From Atrina japonica (lineage: Eukaryota; Mollusca; Bivalvia; Pterioida; Pinnidae): a stretch of DNA of 64,000 nucleotides. Position numbers and translations under genes: made by a program. The stretch spans positions 124,001-188,000 of the forward strand of contig BROG01000455.1 of the NCBI GenBank assembly GCA_030159075.1, read 5' to 3'. The number at the start of each line of letters is the position of its first letter. Within the stretch, counting starts at the first letter, position 1. This document shows, piece by piece, positions 11,065 to 22,600 of the stretch. The notes under the pieces are model-generated. The model saw nothing but the letters and a program-made list of their open reading frames with translations, did no database searches and was not told the origin of the DNA.

Positions 11065-11919
11065 AAGCTTTTATATTTGGCCGCCGTCTAGTGTTTTTCA
11101 GCATTTCAACTGACTTGTGTTTTACATTACATTCGGATATGTTTACAATTTGCAAAATGCAAAGTATCTAAGTGTAAGTTTAATAAAATCTATTTGGTCA
11201 ACACAAAATCCGCACATAACCACAATGTACAAATGTAAACAGGTTGATATATAGGCTATATACATGTGCGATACTGGATAGCGTTTGTCGGGTGATTCTA
11301 GATCTACAGACTTGAAGACAAACGGACCCATGCCCATGATCTTCGATTGGTGAAATAAAATATTTCATCATCTTTTTAAATTTATTTTGCAGTCGCCCAA
11401 ACAATTTACTGGCGACTGCAACATAATTATCTGGTGACCAGTACTGACCACCACATACTTAACTAAGTGACGACTGCTAGTTATTTTTAGAACTGGGATA
11501 CGCCCGAGCACGCAGTTTAAAAGGTTCATTTAGTATTTTGTCAAACTCAATGTTAGTAAATGAAAATTGTCAATTGGTTTAAACATATTTATTTCAAATT
11601 TTCAATTATTGACTTGACATAAACAAACGGATTGAAATACAAGCACACTGCTTATATAAGTTCCTCTCCGTACAAACGTACAATATGACTTAATCGGTAT
11701 AATTTTAAAATTGTCTTTGAGAATTCTTATTGATAATAAATTATATATATATATATACATATCGAGTATTTCTAAACGAATGCTGCAGTAACCTGATGAT
11801 CAGACTTAAACCCCCATGACCGCTCATTGTCGCTAACAAGAAACATGGTAAAAAGTTGACCGATTCACACATTAACCTATATTACAATGCCATGACATGA
11901 ACGTACTAATAAACACTAA

Positions 11920-11921
<2 letters not shown>

Positions 11922-11957
<36 letters not shown>
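11922..11957. repeat. (AT)n microsatellite
   Basis: About 18 uninterrupted AT dinucleotides. Confidence 0.95.
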
Positions 11958-11958
<1 letters not shown>

Positions 11959-12044
11959 TGCAATTGTTCAGGAAAAAACATGATGGAGACACATTTGCGA
12001 TCGCCATTATACTCTTCGTGGTTGTCCCATCGAGTTCACGTAAA

Positions 12045-12118
12045 CATGCAATCCGGACCGTAGTTTTACGACGATGAAGAGCATTCCGATTCCGGACCGT
12101 GGTTTTACGACGATGGCA
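12045..12118. repeat. Short tandem duplication of a TCCGGACCGTRGTTTTACGA motif
   Basis: The 25-base motif appears twice within about 75 bp; an inverted third copy is at 9462-9485. No function is evident. Confidence 0.6.
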
Positions 12119-12142
12119 ATCCATTCATCGAAAATTATGTTA

Positions 12143-12236
12143 ACCCATCAACCCCTGAAAAACAATGGACTCTTCTGTAAATCAATGACTAAGACCAGTC
12201 CTAATGTGTCTTTAGGGTGAATGAGTTAATGCATTG
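12143..12236. mobile_element. Small palindromic element, family with CCCCTGAAAAA
   Basis: Starts TTAACCCATCAACCCCTGAA and ends TTAGGGTGAATGAGTTAA. A close relative is at 41340-41424 (CCCCTGAAAAAAATGGACCC ... TTCTGTAAATCAGTGACTAA). Termini are imperfect inverted repeats. Confidence 0.5.
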
Positions 12237-12461
12237 TTGGGAATTAAAATTGTTTTTCTGTGTATATACGTGTACTTTTACCACTAAGAAGTTGAAAAGA
12301 TAAAAATGAAATCAAGAATTGGTATTCTCCGACAAAATTGATAAACAACGACTTCACAACATCTACAGTGATGTGCCAAAATTGATTTTTTTTCATTTCT
12401 CTCTATGTATTTCATATTAATTCACAATTTTTCAAAACATATATGGAATTTGAATTTTCAA

Positions 12462-12705
12462 TGTTGTTTAACGCCACACTCAACGATTTTTCAGTTATAT
12501 GGTGGCGGTTAGTTTTTAGTAGTGGGGGGGACTCGGTAACAATGTACCCGGGAAGAGACCACCGGCCTTCCGCAAGTAAACTGGCAAACTTTCTCACAAA
12601 TTTCAGCTTAGGTTCCAGCAGGATTCGAACGTGTGCTGACAGGAAGTGATCGAGAGACTTCATGATTTAAAGCGCGATGCTCTAACCACTCGGCCACGGT
12701 CATGG
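12462..12705 (-). mobile_element. SINE family C (tRNA Ser/Leu-like head), near full length
   Basis: On the minus strand the head reads GTGGCCGAGTGGTTAGAGCA, a typical box A of a long-variable-arm tRNA, with box B CGTTCGAATCCTGCT. The body has GGAACCTAAGCTGAA, GAGAAAGTTTGCCAGTTTAC and TTGCGGAAGGCCGGTGGTCT, and the 3' end is GTTGAGTGTGGCGTTAAACA. Copies or fragments are at 3778, 30620, 38590, 38998, 57005 and 58600. It is a SINE and not a tRNA gene because the anticodon arm is not maintained and the body follows. Confidence 0.8.
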
Positions 12706-12830
12706 AAAGTCATTTCTAAAACAACTATGACTGACAAGTACAGTCGTGCCCGGGTATGCTAATGCCTGTGCGATGACAGATGCCTCTCCACTTTTGGTTG
12801 GGAATACAAAGTAGGGCGGCAAATTTTTGC

Positions 12831-13459
12831 CACGATGTATTTCAGTGGCGGATCTAGAAAATTTTCAAGGGGGGTTGAAATTAGACTTTTTAAAACAACG
12901 GTGATTCGATGCATACCTCAATAGAGACAAACCGACAATTTAAAGTTGGAGGGGGCTGAAGTGTATAATGAACTGTGGGGAATTTGTTATTTCTATAGAA
13001 AAATTAAAGTTCTCAAAATAGTTGTAAAACCTTTAATTTTTTTTATAAATAGTCGGAAAATAGATTACAAATTTCCCAATATTTTCGCGACCAACATAAC
13101 CTTAGACTTGCACACCTTTCAGCTTTAAATCATATGTATGCCGCTTGATCCCCTCCTTTGATAATTTTCTAGATCCGCCACTGACTACAGTACAGTGTCA
13201 AGCTTCATAACTACGTTCTACATACATATGAAAATTAAGCCTACAGTTTATTATATGGCGGCCGCCAGGTGAAAAGGCTGACAGATTGATTTCATTTATA
13301 GCCTGGTCGCTACGGGCGTCCTTAATCCATCCTGTAAAAAGTCCTTCTTCAGACTTATTTCTAAAATTTGCATGTAATATGCCCCCACCCATAACCATTG
13401 AACAATGATATGAACTGGTAAACCATATTTTCAAGCAGATCGAAACAGTAAACGGTTAC
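12831..13459. other. Non-coding DNA upstream of the giant-gene promoter
   Basis: GTGGCGGATCTAGAAAATTT near 12846 and AATTTTCTAGATCCGCCACT near 13162 form an inverted repeat about 340 bp apart, so 12844-13183 is probably another palindromic MITE. The remainder holds nothing recognised. Confidence 0.5.
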
Positions 13460-13649
13460 CAGTTTTTTTTTGCGTGACGTTACTTCCTTCCGTTGACGTC
13501 ACAGTAACGTAAAACTTCCCGTAACAACGTTGTTAGTCGTCCACAACGAAATAGCACGCTACGAAGCCCAGAAATACCTGTAACAAAAACAAAAGAAGAA
13601 ATGTTTGAAACTTATTCAAATTAGATTTCTATAGGTCTTCGTGTAATGG
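13460..13649 (+). promoter_or_regulatory. Candidate promoter and first exon (copy 2) of the giant gene
   Basis: Contains a half or degenerate CRE TGACGTTA (13475-13482) and a full CRE TGACGTCA (13494-13501), then CTTCCCGTAACAACGTTGTT and GCACGCTAC, and ends ATGG before the donor GTGAGT at 13650. A seven-codon upstream reading frame (ATG at about 13601, ending TAG) lies in the putative leader. The same block with one CRE is present at 6231-6430. CREs bind CREB/ATF bZIP factors, so cAMP/calcium-responsive or constitutive CRE-driven transcription is plausible but not shown. Confidence 0.5.
13646..13649 (+). CDS. Giant gene, putative coding exon 1 (ATGG only)
   Basis: Only four coding bases precede the donor GTGAGT. 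Joined to exon 2 this yields ATG GAC CCA, a normal-looking start. The evidence is the phase match, the donor quality and the duplicated promoter context; there is no transcript. Confidence 0.45.
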
Positions 13650-16600
13650 GTGAGTAGATTTTAGATTTTAAAGGTATATTTCGTTGGTACAAACGGATAG
13701 CTTAATCTTAATCTTAATATCACCGCTAGTCAACCGCATTCGTCAGATGTATGTTTGTCGTTTGAGTTATTTTCACTTTAAGGTTCATTCTTCTTTTTTT
13801 AATGATAAGCTATGAATGGTAATTGGCAAAAGTCTTAAAAATTTATTTTATTAGAAATGAGGCCTGATTTACTTAGTAGATAACTGTTATTTAGACTGAG
13901 TGTGTTGTTGTCAGTTTTGTTGTTGTTGTTGTATCGTTGTTTAACGTCCCACTCAAGAATCTTTTACTCATATGGAGACGTTACCAAATTTCGGCGAAGG
14001 AATTCAAATTTTGGTCTATGCTCGGCACTTAAGGCCATAGAGCAGTGAGGGTTCTTTAATGTGCCGACACCTACTGTGACACGGGACCTCGGATTTTTCT
14101 GTTTTTTCCGAAGGACAGGAAAAGCCAACCGCCTCCGCCGAGGCTCGAACCCGCGACCCTCCTGGGTTGCGAATAGAGAACTCTACCGCCGAGCGACGAT
14201 GGCTCTCTGTTGCCGATTTGAGGAGATATGGAATATTCTGTGATTCGAAAGATAATTTTTGTATAAACTGAGTCACTGTGAGCGTTGTTCATCTCTTTTC
14301 GCCATATTGAAGGATATATTTTATTTTAATAAATACGTTGAGTACGGTACTCAAACATTGAGTAGTACTCAAGGAATTTTCTAATATTTTAATAGTTTTC
14401 TGCAAAAGATGAAAATTTTTTTTATCGTTATTTACATTTGTATGCCGTCAATATACAAACATATCCAGTTACAGAATATTTTTTGCATATCTTTACCCTA
14501 AATTCACGAAAAGTTAGTTGAGCTTGAGTACCGAGTAAATTTGGTGACTTCGGGCCCTAATCATATCAAAGAGCTTTCAAAATGGTAGTGAATGTTCCTT
14601 CGCCAGGCGTCCGCATACGAAATGAAAGTTGAAAAGTTAAGTGTCTCCCAGAAGAGATTTATAACCGAGGTAAGACCATTCCATTTTGTATGTTTAGCGT
14701 CCACCTTAAAATCAAAAACCTATCTTTCTATCAGGAAAAAAAACACAAAATGGGAACCAATGCAATGTTATGCTCATTTAAGTATTTGCCAAATATGGTA
14801 ACAAAATAAAGATAATATTAAATTTATAAAAACCATAAAATTAAACTTGTAAAAACCATATCTTTGGCACATACTAAAAACCTATGAAAAGTTAATTTTC
14901 ACAATGTTGAAAACAAATGTCCATGCTTAACTTTTCAAATTAGGACTTCGTTCCAATTTTTTCTTTAGATGTATTTTTTATGATGTCAAAACTTATCTAT
15001 AAGCGGACGCTAAAAACGAATTTGGAATGGTCTAAATGAGGTGCGTAAATACCACTTACTTCGTTATCACTCCATATAATGAACAATTCTTGGCGGGATG
15101 CAAAACAACGACAAAAAAAAAATAAACCCTTTCAACCCTTCACACCATAATAGACTGGTCTTAAACAATAGAAAAGAGCATACCACTCAGATACTCAGGG
15201 GTGAAAGGGTTAATTAGATAATTCGTAAATCTTAAGAAAGTCGAGCACCAGTTAAATACAAAAACTGAAATACAGTAACTGGTAAAAATATTAAATCGGT
15301 GAAAATTCTCTAGTTTGAATACACTGACGTATAACACCAAAATCAGGATTGGTGGTTTCAACAATTTTTACATAACACTTTACACTTTATTTCCTAGCTT
15401 CTGCGCCCTGGATTTAACTGTATAATATATTCTTTTCAGAAGATTTATCAAATGGATTTAGGGATGTGGCGAGAATTTCAAATTAAATGATATACATTGT
15501 ACAATGAATAACTTAACAAATAAATAAAGTAATAATAATAATTAGAAGACTTTTTAAACAAAAAATAAATTTGTTCATTTTATTGTAATTTATAAAATAT
15601 TAATTTATTTTATTGATATAATCTGTAGACCCACTTGAAGAGCAACAATATAGAGCCCGAGAGGCATGGTTTGACAGAACAATAGATGAAACGGACAGGG
15701 CTTTTGTAGTCGAGATGAGAGCAAAAATTACCAAATGGGAGGCGGACATGGATCGAAAGACAAAGACCAGTTTCGCTGAAATGGAGACAGAACTGAGACA
15801 CCAAATCATTGGAGAATCCGTCCAAACTGCTCCGGGTAGGTTCCGGATGTTATAATATGCATATACACCATGCTGTTTGTTTTTCAAGCAAGACTATTCT
15901 CGCTATTTTTAATTTTTGAAGAAAAACCTTTTTTATCAATATACACGTATTAGTGGTTTCTCATTGATGCTATATAAAATCAATGTATTTATCATAAATG
16001 TCTTTTTTCATCTGTTTTGCCCTCAGACTCGGAACAGCAGCTAGCAGCGACCCCACTAAGTGATGGTATTACACAACGAGTCGACACAACAGGTGAAACA
16101 CCTCTTGTAATAGACCATGCGGTTCAAACAGAATCTTTTCACTTCAACAGAACAGATGAAATAGAAGACATCACTGCCCGTAATGACAACATTTCCATGG
16201 AGACAAATGTGTCACGCGCACATGGTATATTTCAATATTCTATTTAGACATTTATTTACTTATTTGTTTGTTTATTTTTATAATCATGAAAAAATAAATT
16301 GCTTTATCCTCAGTATTAATCCATTATAAAAATAAAAAAAAATTTAAAAACAGAAATATTCATATGTTTAAAATCTGAAGGTTTCATAGTTTTATTTTAA
16401 ACTATATATTATCAGTTATCCAGTAATTAACAGGTATAAATAAACTACAAGTACGTTAGATGTTTGTACGAAAATTTTAAATATGAATTAGATATTTATA
16501 TCTTAAAATAAAATTTTAAGCCCTATAACACGTGCATTTCGTTTTCATGACAAACACTGCTTCAAAGTCTGATCAGGTCCCGAAGTCACCAAATTTACCC

Positions 16601-19600
16601 AGTACTCAAGCTCAACTAACTTTTCATGATTTTAAGGTAAAATCAAGTGAACTTCATTCTGTAACTGGACATGTTTGTATATTGTTGGCACACAATTGTA
16701 AATAATGGTCAAAATCAATACTCATTTGAAGGGAACTTCAGAAATGTTAGAAAAATGTTTGAGTACGTACTCAAATTTTGAGTACCGTACTCAACATATT
16801 TATTCATTTTTTACAGGAAAATCATAAGTGTGGCGCAAAAATTTATAAAGGAATGATGGGAAATATTGATATGTTTCCTAATCACTCAAACCCAAAAGAT
16901 TAACACCATTATATAATCAAAATAATGAAATAAAAGATGAGCTTGAGTATTGAGTAAATTTGGTGACTTCGGGCCAGGAACAATACTCGTCGAATATATC
17001 TGATAAACAACAAGAAATGAATTGACCCCATATTTTTATATTGATAAAAAATTTCCAGACCTTTGAAAGCTTATTTAATTATATTAAAATGTTGTCAGTT
17101 TCTGTAGCTATGTAGAATAACATTGGGGAGCCGGCCTGGCTCAGTCGGTAGCGCGCTCGACTCTTGATCGTGAGGTCGTAACTTCGAGTCCAGCCGGCGG
17201 TAGGTCGGATTCCTGTCCTTCGAATGAGGCGGTAAGAAACCGAGGGCCCGTGTCACAGTAGGTGTTGGCACGTTTAAAGAATCCTCACTGCTTAATGGCC
17301 GTAAGTGCCGAGCATAGACCAAACCTTGAAGCCCTTCACCGGCATTTGGTTACGTCTCCATATGAGTGACAGATTCTTGTGTGGGACATTAAGCAACAAT
17401 AACAACAATATAACACAGGATTCTAATACAAGTAAATAAATGTTTTTTTTGTACGGATATTTATTTCTATGCTATTTTGGTCACATAAATGACATGTCGA
17501 ATTAGATTATGATTTTATATACAGTAAAACCTGCTTTAGTGACCACCTGTGTATAAAGACCACCTGGTCATAAAGACCATATTGCTGTCCCCAACAGTAC
17601 CATTTGTGTACAAATCAACCTTTATATAAAGACCACCTCCCTGTAAAGACTGGTTTTGTTGTGTCCCTAGGGAGGGTCTTTATATACAAGTTTCACTGTA
17701 ATTTTTTTTTTACTTTCTTTTGTGTGTGTATGCTTTATTTGATGTATGAATTTATTTTCAATTTAGTGAAGAAAATTTTATTTAAGTTTGTAACGTTGTC
17801 CTTTTTATATTTTAACCAGAACTACCAAGATTCACACCCAACGAGGGAGTTCAGGAGCGCCTCAGTAGTGCTACCATGATTGCCATTATAGATGGCGCTG
17901 TACAAAGAGGAATGATGGAGTTGACAGATGCAACAGAAAACAGAAATCTGAGGACAACTCCTCTTAATGATGATATAAGAACGCATCAAAGTAACCCACA
18001 AATTAACGGTAAGTTACAGGAGGTATTCTTCATAGGATTTAGTCCCAACTTATATCATTTGAATTTGACTGTGAATTCACGGTGAATGGGAACGGTCATC
18101 AGGGGATGTTTACTCCTCCATGGCACCTGATCTCACTTCTGGATTTTCAGAGGTTCATCTTTGTCTAGTGCTACAAGATGTGTATATTGTTTCCTTAACC
18201 TCCTGGGAATTAACACTTTGGTGTCTGTGAATTTTATATGCTAGATATAAGAGCACTCTAATTTCAGTGCTCACTTGAAGCAATATTTTTATTTTCTATT
18301 TCTCCCTAGACAAAGGGGCATTAGCTGTGGGTTTTTTTGTTTTTCCTTTTCAATACTTAGATTGATAAAAAATAACAAAAATGAGACATACACGGGCTTA
18401 AAAATTCATAAATCCCTATATAAATTGTGACAATTTCTAGGTTTGACACATTTTTACTTGCAATTAATTAACTCAACCTTACTATTTGTATAAGAATACC
18501 ACACTGGACCTTACCTTATTTTCACAAAATATATAGTAATGTGAGATGCCTGTGTATAGCTCTTATTTGTTATTGTACATCAAATACAAGTAAATGCGAG
18601 CCGGCCTGGCTCAGTCGGTAGTGCGTTCGATTCTGGATCGTGATATCGTGAGTTCGAGTCCCGCCGGCGGCAGGTTGGTTTCCTGTCTTTCGGATGAGAC
18701 AGTAAAAACTGGAGGTCCTGCGTCACAGTAGGTGTCGGCACGTTAAAGAAACCTCACGGCTCAATGGCCGTAAGTGCCGAGCATAGGCCAAAATTTGAAG
18801 CCCTTCACCAGCATTTGGTGACATTTCCATATGAGAGGGACGTTAAACAACAATAAACAAACAAACAAACAAGTAAATGCAGAAAGTAATCAAAATATTA
18901 TTTTTGGTAAACACAGTTTATGTCCCTATAATATTATATTTGTATCAACATTACTCACTGTATCTCCATATAACTTTAATTTTGTGTATCCAAAGTACTT
19001 ATAAGAATTTCCATACTGGTGTTTCCTTTACCTGGTACATTATTTGTATTAGAACTACTAATTTGAAGAAATCTTTATTTATATGTTTCTTTTTTAATTC
19101 GACTTAATTATCTCAGAACAGATCATTTTGATTTTCTCTCTGTGGACTGGACGAATGATGTAAAAGTTACATTGTTTCTTTTCATATAACCAGAACCAAA
19201 ACTAGGAGCGACAGGATATACAGAAGGTACTGGTTATACTACCTCAAGTACTACAGAGTCATTGCAGAGACTGAGTGGTAAGAACAAGTATTTATGTTTG
19301 AAGTGATGATTCAAGTATTAGTAAAATTATTCAAATACATGTAAGTTTTCAATGAACCACCCAATTTGATATTAAGTTACATTTTATAATAACCCTTAGT
19401 TGCTACTTCTATATAAATATCATATATCTTGTATTTCTTTTCTAACTACAGAACCACCACTGACGACAGCGACGGGGAATCTGCCGGAAGTTAATGATGG
19501 AACTGTTGATTCTTTGGTAGGAAGTGGATCTGATACAGAGGCAACCTCAGTATTTGATAATCACTCGGATGTAGTGACTGACCCGTTACAGTCACAGTTT

Positions 19601-22600
19601 ACAAGACAACATAGCTCGTCGACTGATGATGTTCACCAAAATTATACAGCTGATGACTTGGATAGACAGTCTAGCCAATTGTGGTTTCACTCTGAATATA
19701 GCTTCTCTGAAGTTACCTCACAAGATAAAACTATTGAGTATCAACATGATGACACATTGAGTGAAGCATCACAGATAAATAGTCTGCCTTATGACAGTTG
19801 TAATGATAAGAGTTCGTATGGCATTGATACCTCAATTTCAGAGTCGCAACATACATCGGTTAGCAGTACATTTCCTTGTGATGAATTACAAAAAAGAACC
19901 AAAACAAAACCAGAAAGAAATCAAACATCATCACTTCAGGAAACTTTTGGGAAAGAACCCGGAAATGTGAGCAGGAAAACTGTGGAATCAACATTCAGTG
20001 AGGAAGAACTGAAATCAAATGTTAATGATCAATCTGAAACAAGTTTGAAATACCGTGTTTCTAATCCACAAAAATACTCTCAAGATTCCACTGAAAATAG
20101 AATCACAAAAAGTAATGAATATAGTACAATACCAGATGTAAAAAGGTTTAAGGAAATGAAAATTAGGGCATTATTTACACGAGACCCTAAGCCAGGAAAT
20201 AGTTTTCATTCTGGAGGCAGCAGTCACTCTCAAAAAGGTACACGAAAAGGTCCACAAAGAAAGCAGCAAAACACTAGGGATGTGTATAAAACTGATGACC
20301 TTAATATACACCTCTTGGGTTTCTCCTCTTCTGATGACACGTCTAGAGCTAGTCACAGAAGTATGACTTATTACTCCAGCAATTTCTGGTCCGAAGACAG
20401 TGATGGCACCATAAAACAAAACTTCCCCCAACTTGGAAATTGTGTAAACCACTCTTCTCCTACACCAAAAGTTGATATCCCCGTTGTTACCAGGGATTTA
20501 AACAAAGACACACCTCAATCAAAAACAAATTTAGAAGTCGTGAAAAATGAAATTATCGTGGAAGTCAACAAGGAAATAAAAGAAACACTACAGGAATTGC
20601 AAAACGAAAGAGGTGTACAGTTGAAAGAAACAAGAGAAAATATAGAAAAAGAAGTCAAAGAACTTGAGAAAAGGCTGAGGGAAGAACGCATCAAAAGAAA
20701 TATAAGGGAAAGTGAAGAAATCTCAGGACGTGAACAGGAAACCCTTATGTTTGAAAGAATGGTTAAAAACCTTGAAGAGTATAAAGAAAAACTGAAAAGA
20801 GATCAAGGAGGATTGACATCCGACAAAGAGTTGAAATTTGAAAATGAAAATATAAAGGTACACTGCCAAACTATCAACTGTAGCCATGTAACTATTTATT
20901 GCCCATGTCAGGTATTGCCATCGTCTGCTGAAAATAGATTACATACGAAAAAGACCTTCCATCAAACCCCCGAACAATTCTTGGTAGACCATACAAGCGA
21001 TGTAGAATTCCACTCTGAATGTTCTACACCAAGAACATGTGTATCACCGAGAAGTCCAGGATCTTTAAGTCAAGTACTGCAAGGTCAGGGTCAGACTTGT
21101 TTAAATGAGAAAGAAATACTAAATGCCACTTTAATACATAAGTCATCACAAGTTCGATCTACCGAACAAACCCGACCGTACAATATGAACTTAGAAATGC
21201 ATGAATTAAGGAGAAACCGTGTACCGTCTCATGCACACACTCAACAGGATGCTGGAAAACGAAACAGTAGTCAAATACATACAGTTGATAGAGATTCGAA
21301 ATTCGGGGTTGATCATCCTCAAGAAATGAAACGCATTGAGGGTACTGATATCAAAGTACAAAAGCCTAAACAAAATCTGTTAAAATATAAAAAGAGGGCG
21401 CATAAATACATTGTTAAATCTGAAAACGACGAGAACATAATTCCACCGCTGACACGTCAGAAAAGACCACACTTCAAACAAGTGAAGAAAAATGAAGCTG
21501 AATTTTCAGACATATTCCATGAGGAAGAAAACAATACGTTATCAAGCGGATCTGGGAAATCGGAAGGAATGACCGAAACTATGTCCGCCACAACAATGCA
21601 TGAAGAGCCCACAGTGACTAGTTCTATCAATAGTTCAGAAGAACTGTCCCGAACCACTGTATCATCTGATGAATCTATCGCTACTCATCCTTCTCCTATA
21701 GAAACTGATGATAAAAGCCCGCCTGAAAATAACACAGTTAAACGTCAAACTCCAAAACGGCAGAATACTAGAAAACATGAAGTCAATTCAACAGAATCAA
21801 CCAAAGTTCTCGAGAGTAAAGGAAGACCTGAGAAATCAAGAAAACGCTTCAAAGCTTTAAATGAAAATGAGCGATCAGAGGATCAAACCATTAGATCAAG
21901 AATGTTACACAGTCAACAAGTAAGTGATATCAGCGATAAAAAAGGATCATGTCTGGAAAAGGCTGATATGGAAGTCGATAATGAATCGTACACACCGGGA
22001 ACAAATGCAACAGTGGAAAAACTGAGATTGTACGAGAAGGAAAACGAGGACAGGAAACATTTAGTTGAACGGAAATCAGAACAATCACAAACAACTCCAA
22101 ATAAATTGAATAAACTGTCAGGAAGAAAACCCCATCAAATCCAACAAGAAGATATTAAAGAAGATGTTGTCATTAAAAAAGAAGTAGGAATATCAGATAA
22201 TAAAAACGGTAGAGTAAAAAATGAAGAATTTGAAGAAAGCGAACTTGACGAAATGAGTACGGAATCTGTCGTAACATCATCTGAAGATTACACGAAGGGG
22301 GGTGTGAAGTCAAGTGCTGAAATACGTACAAAATCTAGTAAAGAGTCAAAAACTGCCATAGATACTGAAAAGACAGATAGTTTATCCACTGATGAAGTAG
22401 CACCGTCTTTTACTACGGCTTCTACAGAGACAAATAGTATCAAGAATGTGAGAGATACAAAACCTTCAAAACCTGGCACTTCTCGCGGAAAGCAAAAGGA
22501 CAACTGTTGGGAACAATCACCACAAGAAGCTGTTCAACAGTATTCGAGCTCCAAAACCAAGCTTGATCTAGTTATAGAAAAAGACAAAAGAAAATTACCT

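Larger units (their letters stand above)
11065..12830. repeat. Diverged duplicated block, copy S2, with insertions
   Basis: Matches S1 (7684-8195) in ordered landmarks but is expanded by a TA microsatellite (11922), a CCGGACCG motif duplication, a small palindromic element (12145) and a SINE family C copy (12462-12705). The flanking match resumes after the SINE (GACAGATGCCTCT...CAAAGTAGGGCGGCAAA). Confidence 0.5.
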
